From positions 124,001-188,000 of the forward strand of contig CAZCGU010000002.1 of assembly GCA_964498525.1 (NCBI GenBank): 64,000 bases of DNA, given 5' to 3'. The notes under the pieces were generated by a model. That model made no database searches, was not told where the DNA came from, and worked only from the letters and a program-made list of their open reading frames with translations. This document shows, piece by piece, positions 1-9,005 of the stretch; the stretch's first letter is position 1, and each line of letters opens with the position of its first letter. This DNA is from DTU098 sp964498525 (GTDB taxonomy: Bacteria; Bacillota; Desulfotomaculia; Desulfotomaculales; Pelotomaculaceae). Made by a program: the position numbers and the translations under genes.

Positions 1-170
1 AAAAGGATAATCATGTCCAGGTAGACCGGGGTTACAAAACAAATATCACAGGTGTTTATGCGGCCCGTGACTGCACCGGAAAGCCCTACCAGCTGGCCAA
101 GGCGGTAGGTGAGGGACAGATCGCGGCACTGAACGCCGTCCAATATCTTGACCGGTTAGACCGAGCCTGA
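1..170 (+). CDS. Thioredoxin-reductase-like FAD/NAD(P) oxidoreductase, C-terminal end (5' truncated)
   Basis: Only the last 55 codons are in the window; the reading frame enters from the left edge and stops at TGA 168-170. The visible end (TGVYAARDCTGKPYQLAKAV, then GEGQIAALNAVQYL) matches the C-terminal FAD-binding segment of the thioredoxin reductase / class II pyridine nucleotide-disulfide oxidoreductase family, where TGVxAAGD contributes the aspartate that holds the FAD ribityl chain and the following helix ends in A-L-x-A-x-x-Y-L. Here the usual Gly of AAGD is Arg (CGT at 66-68), which is odd. The exact subfamily (thioredoxin versus ferredoxin:thioredoxin or another substrate) cannot be judged from this fragment. 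Confidence 0.8.
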   Translation, partial: KDNHVQVDRGYKTNITGVYAARDCTGKPYQLAKAVGEGQIAALNAVQYLDRLDRA

Positions 171-255
171 AAAATTAAAATATAATAAATTATCCACTCT
201 TGGAGGATATTACCTTCCCTTGTCTAATTACTTATAGCAAAGGAGGGGAGCTAAA

Positions 256-678
256 GTGGATAAAAATTACGGCCAAATTCCTTTGCCGCCGGACTATGAC
301 GAAAATGCGCTGTATCTGCTGGTACAAAGCCCCAGGGTGCTTTACGTTTACTGGGAATTATCCCCGGGCTTGAAAAAAGCGTTTAATGAGAAAAAAGGAG
401 TCCAAATCAGGTTAAATGCACAGGGCAGCAAGCTATACCTTACCAAGGATCTGGATCTTTCCCAAAGGAGCCATTACTTTTCAGGGATTGAACCGGGCCA
501 GTCTTATAATTGCGAAATAGGTATAAATAACGGCATTGAATTCTACCCGCTATTGCGTTCCAATTTGGTTGTTACGCCAAAGGAGCTGCCTGCGGAAGAG
601 TCCGGCCCGGAAGAACATACCGAACCGGATTCGGTGATAACCTTCAGCTCGAGTTCCTGGTACCCGGGGGGAAAATAA
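256..678 (+). CDS. DUF4912 domain protein
   Basis: 140 residues, GTG start eight bases after a strong AAAGGAGGGG ribosome site. The N-terminal two thirds fit the DUF4912 family: LPPDYDENALYLLVQSP followed by LYVYWELSP (about residues 9-37), the tyrosine/tryptophan-rich pattern typical of this domain in Firmicutes. The last 30 residues are acidic and probably disordered, ending in WYPGG. No signal peptide or membrane segment is seen, so it is probably cytoplasmic. Function is not known for the family. It stands alone: the neighbour upstream ends at 170, and a strong terminator overlaps its stop codon. Family assignment is fairly secure; role is not. Confidence 0.8.
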   Translation: MDKNYGQIPLPPDYDENALYLLVQSPRVLYVYWELSPGLKKAFNEKKGVQIRLNAQGSKLYLTKDLDLSQRSHYFSGIEPGQSYNCEIGINNGIEFYPLLRSNLVVTPKELPAEESGPEEHTEPDSVITFSSSSWYPGGK

Positions 679-712
679 TAACCGGTTTTTAGGCCGGTTA
701 TTTTATTTTATA
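677..712 (+). terminator. Rho-independent terminator of the DUF4912 gene
   Basis: Perfect 9-bp stem AATAACCGG (677-685) / CCGGTTATT (694-702) with an 8-nt loop, followed by TTATTTTATAA. It begins at the stop codon of the gene on the left. Confidence 0.85.
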
Positions 713-789
713 AAAGAATTTTTCCCGGAGGGCATCCACCGGCATCATCCAGGTATTCCCTGCAGGACCGTGGCCGGTGACGTTTTAAC

Positions 790-837
790 TTAAAACAGAG
801 CAAGCCCTTGCTCCCGGTGTGCTGCTAAGGGCTTGCT
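790..837 (-). terminator. Terminator of the stalk-domain protein gene
   Basis: Perfect 11-bp stem AGCAAGCCCTT (799-809) / AAGGGCTTGCT (827-837). Read on the minus strand it is followed by CTGTTTTAAG, so it most likely ends the leftward transcript of the gene at 917-2224. Confidence 0.7.
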
Positions 838-916
838 AAATTGCTTCGGGCCATTGATTGCTCCCTACGGGACAGGTTTGCCGGCCTAACCCGTTAGGGG
901 AAGCGGACGGTGGTTC

Positions 917-2224
917 CTATTCCTGCGTTTCCGGTTGCAACGCATTTAATTCTTTAGTGGCACTGACGTCCGGGGCATTAAAGGGACCGCCAAGATCGGT
1001 GATGGTGAAGTCGCCTTTCATCTTCATGTTCATATTAAACTTTTGCGGTGTGCCGTCAACCGGCTCACTGCCCGGCGCCGGCGTTTCGGGAATCTCCATG
1101 GCCAATTGCAGCTGGGCGTCAAAATAGATGATGTCGCTAATCAGGGTTTCCTTGTTAATCAGGACGGAGTAGCTGTAATCAAGCAAGGCGTTTTCAAATA
1201 CTTCCTGGATTTGTTTCTGCATGTCCTCGGAGCCGCCGGGTGATGTTTGGGACATCCCCTGCAGAGCCTGCCCCATAAGTTGTTGGTACCCCTCTTTAAA
1301 CTTATCCATGTCCAGGGTGGCGTTGACCACATAATAATTCGCACCATTCACTGTTACATCGTTGCCGAAGTTCAAAAATATACCCATTTCCTTCATAAGC
1401 GTAGCAGCCTTAAGGGGATCCGACTGGATATCCTGCTGTTTTTTCCAGAATTCCGGGGTGAAAGGCATATCCTGCACCAGCCAGTCTTCCTGCTCAGGAA
1501 GCTTTAAGTACATTTTTTCCTCGTTCATGAATGTTTCCACAATCATTTCCGGGAGCTCTTTTCCGGTTTCAGGCTCAACAATCCCCGAATCAACAGTTTG
1601 TTTCATATAGACAGAAAAAGGGTCGTTTTGAATCTGGCCGGATACTTTGGAGGCCATGTTCTGGGGGGCTTCCTCAATGGTTTTCCCGTCCGCCGTTAAA
1701 ACCAGCTCCATCTTGAAAAGGCCTTCCATGGCGTAAGTGTTGTAGGTCTGGCTCGCCTCTGTGGACCTGGCCAGCAAATCGGACACCGTCATGCCGTCCC
1801 TGGTTTCGCTGCGGGTAAGCGTAATCAGTTGCTGTTCCCCGTTCCAGTCCACCGTAAAGCCAAAAGAGCTGCCCACTGCCCGGAGCGGGATAAAAACACC
1901 ATCCCCTGATTTAAACGGCTCCAGGGGCAGCGGCAGGGATTCGCCGTTCAGGGATGCTTCCGTTTTCCCCAGGGTCAGACCCAGGGGCACGCCATTTTCC
2001 GTGATGACAAATTCGCTTTCCGAGGTCCACCGGACATCGGCGCCGGCCAGACCAACGTAAGTGTCCAGGGGAATCATACTGACGCCGTCCACCAGGGACA
2101 CGCAGGGCGGCGACACCACATCCCCGTTCACCTGCAATTGAACCTTTTCGGCAGCAAAGGCAGGAACAGCCGCGAATGCCAGCATCAGTACAAAGGCCAG
2201 GGCAATAATAATCTTCCTTCTCAA
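917..2224 (-). CDS. Secreted copper-amine-oxidase-like stalk domain protein
   Basis: 435 residues, TTG start with a GAGGGGTG ribosome site on the minus strand. Residues 1-24 form a classical signal peptide ending AAVPAFAA. Residues about 27-140 match the copper amine oxidase N-terminal-like stalk domain common in clostridial surface proteins (VNGDVVSPPCVSLVDGVSMI, then GVFIPLRAVGSSFGFTVDWN). The remaining 290 residues are a beta-rich module with MYMKQTV-like and MNMKMKGDFTIT strands, reminiscent of LppX/DUF6612-type lipid-binding folds, but this second part is an inference. There are no catalytic motifs. Likely a cell-envelope protein. Monocistronic, bounded by its own terminator. Confidence 0.75.
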   Translation of the reverse strand: MRRKIIIALAFVLMLAFAAVPAFAAEKVQLQVNGDVVSPPCVSLVDGVSMIPLDTYVGLAGADVRWTSESEFVITENGVPLGLTLGKTEASLNGESLPLPLEPFKSGDGVFIPLRAVGSSFGFTVDWNGEQQLITLTRSETRDGMTVSDLLARSTEASQTYNTYAMEGLFKMELVLTADGKTIEEAPQNMASKVSGQIQNDPFSVYMKQTVDSGIVEPETGKELPEMIVETFMNEEKMYLKLPEQEDWLVQDMPFTPEFWKKQQDIQSDPLKAATLMKEMGIFLNFGNDVTVNGANYYVVNATLDMDKFKEGYQQLMGQALQGMSQTSPGGSEDMQKQIQEVFENALLDYSYSVLINKETLISDIIYFDAQLQLAMEIPETPAPGSEPVDGTPQKFNMNMKMKGDFTITDLGGPFNAPDVSATKELNALQPETQE

Positions 2225-2577
2225 ATGCTCACCCCTCTATAGATATTTTAGATAAATTTCTTCGCGAAACGGGCGCACACCTCCTTTTTTTTCTTTAGAT
2301 CAAGAAATAAAAAGCCCTATAACATCTTAACACATCAGTACCAGGCAAAATGACAGGGCCCGGGAGAGAAATATCGTCCTGCTAAAAAAATAAAAAATAG
2401 AAAAACATTGAATTGTAATGATTTGCCAGAGGAAAATAGTAATAATGGCAGGAAAATAAAATGTTAGATTTTTCAAGCACCGGTTGCCCGCTGTATCCTT
2501 GTTGCCTGAAATTTATTGGCCGGGCAGTTTGGCAGTGGATGGCCCCGGGAGAATCTTAATAAAAGGGGGTAGGTTTT
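2225..2577. other. Intergenic region between divergent secreted-protein genes
   Basis: 353 bases between the leftward stalk protein and the rightward peptidase, so it should carry both promoters. I see an SD-like AAGGAGGTG on the minus strand (complement near 2280) with no usable frame at proper spacing, and an AT-rich block at 2385-2465. No convincing -35/-10 pair with correct spacing and no RNA motif was recognised. Confidence 0.5.
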
Positions 2578-5500
2578 ATGAGGCGGTTTATAAGGGGTGT
2601 ATCTTTGGGTTTTGGTGTTTTTATCTTTATTTTATCCACGCTGTTCCTGGCCGGCGCCTTTTTTAGTTGTCAGCCGTCGCTGGGTATGGCCAGTGAGGGT
2701 GATGACGACAGTGACTTTTTAGTGCTGCAAAAAGCGCCGGCGGTTTATAAAAAACCGGCGGCTGCCATCGGGACTTTCCGTTTGTACCGTGACCACATTG
2801 TTATTCCCAGGGAAGAGATTGTAGAGGATTATTTGCGGGATAAGCAAGCTATTCCCTTAAAGCCAACCGGGGCACAGGTAAAATCCGCGGTTAAGGGGTA
2901 TTACAAAAATTTCTTTAACACCCACGATACCTGGATTTCCCCGCAAGTCAAGGAAAATGCCCTGAAGCGCGAAACTGAATTAAGAAGTATGGACGCACCC
3001 CGGGCCGTTCAGCCCGTTGAGGCCACAGTTTTTGCCCTGGCGGTGGAATTCGGAGGCACTGATACGTATGAAATAATGACGGGGATGGACTATACCGAAC
3101 CGGAGACTGTAACTACCAGCGGCCCGTTAAAGGGGCGGATATCTGAGCCTGGTCCCCTTGACAACAACACAGTCTGGTACGACCCGGCCTGGACAGCCGA
3201 CGCCAAGTTCTATGAAAAGCTTATTTTCGGCTACGAAGGCGCCGGACGTATCCGGATGGACCTTTTCGACCCCTATGACGGACAGCCGGGCATAAACCTG
3301 GCCGGATATACGGTGCAGGATTACTATGATCACGTGGCGGGTGAAGGTAACGTCGCCATAAGCGGTACGGTTGAAGGCTGGGTCACCGTTGACCACAGCG
3401 AAGGCTACTACGGTGCGGATGTAGATGATTCCACCCCTTTCGGCGGCGCCATTGTCGAGGGAAAATACATACCGGTGGCCCAGCTGGTTATCGACGCGGT
3501 GGACAAATTCAATGAAGCCCATCCGGAATATTATAACGAAACCGGCCCAAACGCTTTCTGGAAAAAGTACGACGGCAACCAGGACGGAATCATCGATACC
3601 TTCTGGCTGATCCACGCCGGCTGCGGGCAGGAGGCAGGCGGCGGGGCTGAGGAGGAATTTGCCATCTGGTCGCACAGCAGCGACTTGCGCAACTACAGCT
3701 ATTGGCCTGAAGGCTATAAGGTCTATGAGGGCGACCCCGGCACTGCAACAGATGATATCTGCATCGGACCGTACACCATGCAGCCTGAAAACGCCGAACT
3801 CGGTGTGCTTTCGGAAGAGTTCGGCCATAATTTCTTTGGCCTGCCCGATTTGTACACAAACGATATTGATAACTCGGTTGGTTTTTGGAGCCACATGTCT
3901 GGTGGATCCTGGGGCGGCTGGCTGGGCGGGACAGTACCGGTGGGGATGCCGCTGTGGTTCCGCGAGATTGCTCAATGTGAAGGTTTGGGATTTTTGAACT
4001 GGCAGGAGCCGCTGGCTGTCCTGGATTATGAGCAGCCCGCCGTGGTCACCATCGGCCAGCTGGAAGAAACCCCGGTCAACACTTATAAGGGATTGCGCCT
4101 GAACCTGCCTGACATCACGGAAAGCACTGAGAATAAAGCCGGCAGCGGCAAATGCGCTTATACCTATAGGGACAGAAACGAGACTGAACTGACCCTGGAC
4201 CGCGAGATTACTGTAAGTGATGCTGTCTATTTGAACTTCGATTCATACTGGGATATAGAAGAAGACTGGGACTACGGTTACGTGTTGATTAAGGACGGGG
4301 ATGCCTGGGACATCCTGGAAGAGTCCTGCGGTAAATTTACCACAACCAATCCGCACGGCAATAATCTGGGGTGCGGTCTGACCGGCAGCGGCCGGGATAA
4401 GCTCTATTTCGACCTGTCGCCCTACCTGGGCAAAACAGTTACCCTCCGCCTGCTTTATAAAACCGACCCTGCCGTTACCGGAGAAGGCTGGTGGGTGGAT
4501 AACATCATGTTGAACAACCAATTGGTTGATAACTTTGAAACATCCACAGAATCTTCAATCAGCGGCTGGATAAATTCGGACCCGGGGTGGTTTGTCGCGC
4601 CTTACACCGCCAGTTATGCCAATTACTATCTGGTCGAGTGGCGGGCGCCTACCAAGTACGATCAAAGTGTCCAGACAGCTTATGTAACTACAATTTCCAA
4701 TGAGAACGAGTGGCGGGTCGAGCGCGTACCCTACAATATTCCAGGTGCGCTGCTTTACTACCGCAACGCCAGATACTCTAACACCTATTACCTGTCGGGC
4801 CAGGAATATGAACCGCCCAGCATCGGCCCGAAGTACCAGTTGCTGGTTGTGGACATGAACTACAACCCGCTGCTGCTGGGTGATTCAGGTTTCAAACTGG
4901 GCTGCAGAACGTCCAGTTACGATGCGGCCCTCACCTTGCAGCCCAGCCACGAAATAAATCTTAGCGGTGTGAGTGGTGTGCCCGGCGGTCCGTGGACTTT
5001 TGAACCAAAAGCGCCTATAACTAATTTTGACGATTATAACGGATATTACGCGGGCTTTTACACTGATGGAATTTACGCCTATTATCACAACAGGGCCGGC
5101 AGTTGTGTAATCCCGGCGCGCGGTGTTTACAGCACAAGGATTACCTGGCCTGACGGGACACCCTGTAATGAATTCTACGGTTATACATTAAATGGTCTGC
5201 CACTGGGCAGCGGCAACCCGGGTGATGACGATGTGGAGTACGGTGTAAAAATAGAACTGATAGCCAAGTCGGAAAACGATGATCTGGCTACCCTGTGCGT
5301 TAATATGGCCCAGGCCGGGACCAGGGCCGGGCTTTCCAGCCTGAACCTCGAGGGAATCGAACTGAAGCCTCAGTTTGCGGGCGGGAGGGAGGAATACACG
5401 GCAGGTGTTGCTGCCGGGGTGAACGAAACGGTTCTGACGGCGGCAGTCAGTGAGGAGGGTTCCATAATCCGCACGGTTACTGTAAACGGAGTGGAAACTT

Positions 5501-6063
5501 TTATAAATAAGGCTGAAATTAGCTTGCCTGTTGCCCTTGATTCCGATACAAACGTCATAGAGATTGCGGTGTTCGCCGAAGACGGCCAGAACAGCAAAAC
5601 TTACAAGGTCTCTGTGTACAAAGGTAATTTCGTGCATTTCTTCAGGGATTACCAAAATAAGGACCTGAAACTCTTGATTAATACTTTCAACAACAGCTTT
5701 CAGCTGGAACTCCCCGGCAAGGTATTTTCCAGCAGAAAAGCCAACTATATGAAGGTAGTCGATTTTGGGGCAAAGAAACAGCCTACCGGTTACAACACCC
5801 GCACCGGCGGATCCGGTTCCTATCAGGACGGGTTTGAGACGGGTTCCCTGCTGGGGGAGAAAACAAGCCTTTATAAAGGCAAAGAAAAGGAAGAGCCCCC
5901 GGTTTGGATTTACCTTTCCCACCAGGATGCAGAGATAAAGCTGGAAGCCCTGAGCATAGGTGGGAGCACCGATACCTGTTTAGCCATTGTTTACGATCTT
6001 AAGGCAAGAGAGGCATACATTTTGTACGACAGGTTGGGTGTAGAAAAAAATAAGTATAGTTAA
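2578..6063 (+). CDS. Large secreted M6-family (immune inhibitor A-like) metalloprotease with variant active site
   Basis: 1161 residues, ATG after AAAAGGGGG. N-terminal signal/membrane segment (residues 8-30, GFGVFIFILSTLFLAGAFF). Residues about 210-480 are the M6-like peptidase domain: the GNQDGIIDTFWLIHAG strand, then LSEEFGHNFFGLPDLY at 411-426 and GFWSHMSGGSWGG. The usual HExxHxxGxxD is here E413-E-F-G-H417-N-F-F-G, so the first zinc histidine is Glu and one residue is inserted before the Gly. A jelly-roll/MAM-like region follows (about 530-660), then a cadherin-like beta-sandwich repeat (about 920-1015, LSSLNLEGIELKPQF to SKTYKVSVYKG) and a C-terminal tail. Probably extracellular. Whether it is an active peptidase is open because of the altered motif. 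Confidence 0.75.
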   Translation: MRRFIRGVSLGFGVFIFILSTLFLAGAFFSCQPSLGMASEGDDDSDFLVLQKAPAVYKKPAAAIGTFRLYRDHIVIPREEIVEDYLRDKQAIPLKPTGAQVKSAVKGYYKNFFNTHDTWISPQVKENALKRETELRSMDAPRAVQPVEATVFALAVEFGGTDTYEIMTGMDYTEPETVTTSGPLKGRISEPGPLDNNTVWYDPAWTADAKFYEKLIFGYEGAGRIRMDLFDPYDGQPGINLAGYTVQDYYDHVAGEGNVAISGTVEGWVTVDHSEGYYGADVDDSTPFGGAIVEGKYIPVAQLVIDAVDKFNEAHPEYYNETGPNAFWKKYDGNQDGIIDTFWLIHAGCGQEAGGGAEEEFAIWSHSSDLRNYSYWPEGYKVYEGDPGTATDDICIGPYTMQPENAELGVLSEEFGHNFFGLPDLYTNDIDNSVGFWSHMSGGSWGGWLGGTVPVGMPLWFREIAQCEGLGFLNWQEPLAVLDYEQPAVVTIGQLEETPVNTYKGLRLNLPDITESTENKAGSGKCAYTYRDRNETELTLDREITVSDAVYLNFDSYWDIEEDWDYGYVLIKDGDAWDILEESCGKFTTTNPHGNNLGCGLTGSGRDKLYFDLSPYLGKTVTLRLLYKTDPAVTGEGWWVDNIMLNNQLVDNFETSTESSISGWINSDPGWFVAPYTASYANYYLVEWRAPTKYDQSVQTAYVTTISNENEWRVERVPYNIPGALLYYRNARYSNTYYLSGQEYEPPSIGPKYQLLVVDMNYNPLLLGDSGFKLGCRTSSYDAALTLQPSHEINLSGVSGVPGGPWTFEPKAPITNFDDYNGYYAGFYTDGIYAYYHNRAGSCVIPARGVYSTRITWPDGTPCNEFYGYTLNGLPLGSGNPGDDDVEYGVKIELIAKSENDDLATLCVNMAQAGTRAGLSSLNLEGIELKPQFAGGREEYTAGVAAGVNETVLTAAVSEEGSIIRTVTVNGVETFINKAEISLPVALDSDTNVIEIAVFAEDGQNSKTYKVSVYKGNFVHFFRDYQNKDLKLLINTFNNSFQLELPGKVFSSRKANYMKVVDFGAKKQPTGYNTRTGGSGSYQDGFETGSLLGEKTSLYKGKEKEEPPVWIYLSHQDAEIKLEALSIGGSTDTCLAIVYDLKAREAYILYDRLGVEKNKYS

Positions 6064-6177
6064 GGTTGAAATAAAAGTCAGCGGTATAACAATTTTTAGA
6101 TGTTAGATGCAGTTCTTTTGAGGGTGGCAATATTAACAAAACCCGTGGAAGCAGTTGAGGTTTAACCCGGTCATTTT

Positions 6178-6211
6178 AGGCAAAAGGCGGCGTCCCAGCT
6201 GTCTTTTGCCT
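6178..6211. terminator. Possible terminator hairpin between convergent genes
   Basis: Stem AGGCAAAAG (6178-6186) / CTTTTGCCT (6203-6211), 16-nt loop, lying between the convergent peptidase and DUF5652 genes. It lacks a good T tract on either side, so the call is tentative. Confidence 0.35.
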
Positions 6212-6288
6212 TAGCTCTTGCTATAGGCAAAGCCCAGTTCCAAAACTTTTATTGCTTCAAGAAGCTTAAGAACCATAAGGCAGTACCT

Positions 6289-6489
6289 TTATTTCTTTTT
6301 CCTGAAGAAAGCAAGGTAGGCTATTTCAAGAATCCCGGCAGTGTTTACTATTAATAGCGCGATATACCAGACCAATTGCCTGTTGCGGGCAGCATGCCAA
6401 AGGGCTATGCCTTTCCAGACGACTGCCCAGGCAATTACTAAATAGAATAAAGGATTGCCCGGTTGTAAAATTTGCGTTATATTATTCAC
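6289..6489 (-). CDS. DUF5652 family small membrane protein
   Basis: 66 residues, two predicted membrane helices (about 11-28 and 41-60) separated by the polar stretch HAARNRQL, with a basic FRKKK end. The pattern VWKGIALWHAARN followed by NTAGILEIAYLAFF is typical of the DUF5652 / phospholipase-D-nuclease-N-like small membrane proteins. The GTG start (6487-6489) directly abuts the TAA stop of the upstream regulator (6490-6492), so translation is probably coupled and the two form one leftward transcript. Function unknown. Confidence 0.75.
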   Translation of the reverse strand: MNNITQILQPGNPLFYLVIAWAVVWKGIALWHAARNRQLVWYIALLIVNTAGILEIAYLAFFRKKK

Positions 6490-7605
6490 TTATTCCCCCC
6501 CTCCCCGGTTATTTTTCAGTTTTTCAATTATGCTTTTAAAGCGTGGCTGTTCCGCCAGGGCAAGAAAAGACGGATTTGATAAAACACCTTGCAACATGCT
6601 TTCTTTGATTACTTTTTCACTCCGTGGCGGATCGGTACCCAAATCGAATTCCGCAAACCAGCTGTCAATTGCATCAAAGAAAGAATCCCCGTGCAGTGAA
6701 AAAGGGAAGAAACCCGCGATACAGATATCTGTATATTTCTGCAACATGTCAAGGGATCTCTCTGCATTATCCTGTAAACAGTAAACCTGTGCCGCAGCCA
6801 GATAGGTCTGCGCCATAATATTTGGATGTAGTTGTTCCAATTTATATATTGCCGCCACAGCTAGCGCCCTATGCAATATTTCCCCAGTTAACTCGCTGTT
6901 ATTGGTATGGAGCAGCAAATAGGAAGGTGTGGTTCCAATCAGGGCGAGCAGATGCTGATACATGCCAATCTGCATTACTTCTTTTGCCTTTGCTGCATTT
7001 CCCATGATCTGATATGCCTGGGCCACTATCACGTAATCTGTTAAAACCGGTCGTAATGATTCTCCAAGTAAATTCAAAACCTCCTGCGGCTGCTGTAACA
7101 TAAGATAACAAACTGCCTCTATAGATGTTGCATCCTTGGAAAGCAACACATCGCTGCTTTCTGATTTAATTCTCTGGCATAGTTCCGCCGCTTCTATTAA
7201 AACGGCTTCCCGTTTCTTTTCTTCCGCCAGCATATGATGATTGGTCAGAAGAACTGCCATCTGCAGCAGCAACGGAAAACAGGAATAGTATTTCTTGATG
7301 ATTTCCCGGCATTCCCTTAAAATATCGTCGAATGGCCGGGCGGCGAAGGCGGCTGACAAACGGTGGTATAATTTTTTAATCTCTTCTTTCGTCATTTGCG
7401 GCGCATAATTCATTAATTCGTCAATGCTGATATTGAAATAGGCCGCAAGCTGCGGAAGGAAGGTGATGTCGGGATAACTTTGCCCTGTTTCCCACTTGGA
7501 AACCGATGCTTTCGAAACCCCGATAAATACCGCAAGTTCCTCCTGGGTAATACCTTTTTCCCGGCGTTTCGCCACAAGCGTTCCAGCAATATTGATTTCT
7601 TTCAT
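6490..7605 (-). CDS. XRE-family transcriptional regulator with TPR-like C-terminus
   Basis: 371 residues from the ATG at 7605, which follows GAGGTGG; a longer reading frame exists upstream but lacks a ribosome site. Residues about 5-62 are a helix-turn-helix of the Cro/cI (XRE) type (KGITQEELAVFIGVSKASVS, WETGQSYPDITFLPQLA). The remaining 300 residues are all-helical and repeat-like (A-x-x-Y pattern, for example YLAAAQVYCLQDNAERSLDM), as in Rgg/PlcR-like or other TPR-coupled regulators that sense peptides or partner proteins. It is followed without a gap by the DUF5652 membrane gene, its only obvious operon partner. Nested inverted repeats over its own promoter suggest autoregulation. Confidence 0.8.
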   Translation of the reverse strand: MKEINIAGTLVAKRREKGITQEELAVFIGVSKASVSKWETGQSYPDITFLPQLAAYFNISIDELMNYAPQMTKEEIKKLYHRLSAAFAARPFDDILRECREIIKKYYSCFPLLLQMAVLLTNHHMLAEEKKREAVLIEAAELCQRIKSESSDVLLSKDATSIEAVCYLMLQQPQEVLNLLGESLRPVLTDYVIVAQAYQIMGNAAKAKEVMQIGMYQHLLALIGTTPSYLLLHTNNSELTGEILHRALAVAAIYKLEQLHPNIMAQTYLAAAQVYCLQDNAERSLDMLQKYTDICIAGFFPFSLHGDSFFDAIDSWFAEFDLGTDPPRSEKVIKESMLQGVLSNPSFLALAEQPRFKSIIEKLKNNRGGGE

Positions 7606-7642
7606 GTGACCACCTCTGATATAATTGTACGGATTTTTATCT

Positions 7643-7693
7643 AATATAACAATGGGCTGGTGGTTAACAATAGTTAAGCAAATCAACCACCAG
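7643..7693 (-). promoter_or_regulatory. Promoter with nested inverted repeats ahead of the XRE regulator
   Basis: On the minus strand a TTGTTA box (complement of 7665-7670) is followed after 16 nt by TATATT (complement of 7643-7648). The -35 box lies inside TTAAC-AATA-GTTAA (7664-7677), itself flanked by the perfect arms CTGGTGGTT (7657-7665) and AACCACCAG (7685-7693). This is a plausible autoregulatory operator. No binding is proven. Confidence 0.45.
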
Positions 7694-8172
7694 GAAACTT
7701 TCCCGGGTTTTTTCGGTTATTTAAAAAAGCCCTAAAGTAAGAATTGTTTTAACAGGTCCAAAATCATAGAATACAATGAAATACACACATTAAAAAAGGT
7801 AAATAAGATACTATCAGGGAATAACAAATACTCAGTGCCTTCCCCCGACAGGAATTAAGGTCCGACCAACAGGTTGTCTGTAAGCGGTCATAGCGGGGGA
7901 ACAAACCGCATAACTGGGTGCCGGCGCACTGGAAACATGTTATTTGTAAGCGGGCATAGGGTTTTATAATTATGTTAACCGCAAGCGGACAAAGCTGTTT
8001 TATGCAACGTGGATAAGGCGAATGCCGGCTTATAACCCGGTGGGATAATATAACTGTCAGGTAAAGGCGTTTTAAGAAGCGGAGCGGCAAAAGCCCGGGG
8101 TGGCGTACGCAAAAATAACAAACCAGGGCTGACCAATTTTAATTGACTTTACGCACACTGGAGGATAGTTTT
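7694..8172. other. Intergenic region with degenerate GTAAGCGGNCATAG-like repeats
   Basis: About 480 bases between the divergent XRE regulator and menG. Three related segments occur: TAAGCGGTCATAGCG (from 7881), TAAGCGGGCATAGGG (from 7947) and CAAGCGGACAAAGC (from 7982), spaced 66 and about 36 nt. A minus-strand frame of 108 codons (7764-8090) has no ribosome site and poor coding character and was not accepted. No promoter or RNA family was recognised. The repeats could be regulatory sites or the remnant of a decayed gene. Confidence 0.4.
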
Positions 8173-8898
8173 TTGGCTAATATGCCCGGAAAAGAGAATA
8201 AGGCAAAATACGTTCAGGAAACGTTCAATTCGATAGCGGAAAATTATGATTTAATGAATACACTTATGACCCTTGGTTTGGACAAGTCCTGGCGCAGACT
8301 GGCGGTGAAATGCGCTGAACTGGAAAAGGGCGGCGCCGGCCTTGATATCTGCTGCGGTACCGGGATGCTGACCATGGAGCAGGCAAGGGCGGCGGGTCCG
8401 GCAGGAAAAATTACAGGTCTGGATTTTTCCGGAAACATGTTGGAAGTTGCCCGGCAAAATATTAGGGATTTCGAGTTTAGGGACAGCATCCGGTTTATTC
8501 AGGGTGACGCCATGGACTTGCCCTTCGCGGACAGCATATTCGACTGCGCCACCGTGGGGTGGGGATTGCGCAACGTCCCCGATATTTTAAAAGTGGTTCG
8601 GGAAATGGTCCGGGTTATCAAACCGGGGGGAAAGGTTGTATCACTGGACATGGGTCAGCCGGTGATGCCGGTTTTCAGGGAGTTTTACTGGCTGTGTTTT
8701 AATAGGGTAATTCCCGCCATGGGTAAGCTGTTCTCGGGCAATAAAGGGGCTTATAAATATCTTTTTAACTCCGCAAAGGCTTTTGTGCCCCAAAGGGAGC
8801 TAGCCGGCATATTCGCCGAAGCCGGGTTACTCGAAACGCGCTACCAAAACCTGTGCGGCGGGGCTGTAGCTATAGTGGAAGGCAGGAAACCAATCTAA
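8173..8898 (+). CDS. menG: Demethylmenaquinone methyltransferase MenG/UbiE
   Basis: 241 residues from TTG 8173, seven bases after GGAGGA; another TTG 30 bases upstream has no ribosome site. It methylates demethylmenaquinone with S-adenosylmethionine in the last step of menaquinone synthesis. Diagnostic motifs are the N-terminal VQETFNSIAENYDLMNTLMT with the YD-x-MN signature, the SAM-binding loop LDICCGTGMLT, LDFSGNMLEVAR, and VGWGLRNVPDI, then the UbiE region VVSLDMGQP. Length is normal for the family. It converges with the leftward efflux genes and stands alone, without other men genes nearby. Confidence 0.92.
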   Translation: MANMPGKENKAKYVQETFNSIAENYDLMNTLMTLGLDKSWRRLAVKCAELEKGGAGLDICCGTGMLTMEQARAAGPAGKITGLDFSGNMLEVARQNIRDFEFRDSIRFIQGDAMDLPFADSIFDCATVGWGLRNVPDILKVVREMVRVIKPGGKVVSLDMGQPVMPVFREFYWLCFNRVIPAMGKLFSGNKGAYKYLFNSAKAFVPQRELAGIFAEAGLLETRYQNLCGGAVAIVEGRKPI

Positions 8899-9005
8899 TT
8901 AAACCGGTGAAGCAAATGAAGCACGGGAGCAGAAGCACGCGGGGAAGGTTTGAAAGGGCCGGTGAAAGTCGGCAGCAGGAAGGTGGTGCTTATAGCTTAA
9001 ATAAC

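Noticed and set aside
2275..2290. AAGGAGGTG on the minus strand ahead of the stalk-protein gene
   Set aside because: No start codon at workable spacing and only a 10-codon frame; not called a gene.
3127..3975. 282-codon minus-strand frame inside the M6 peptidase gene
   Set aside because: Lies entirely opposite a well-supported coding domain; antisense shadow of GC-rich codons.
7764..8090. 108-codon minus-strand frame
   Set aside because: No ribosome site, odd composition rich in Cys/Leu/His, and it runs across the repeat region; likely a chance frame.
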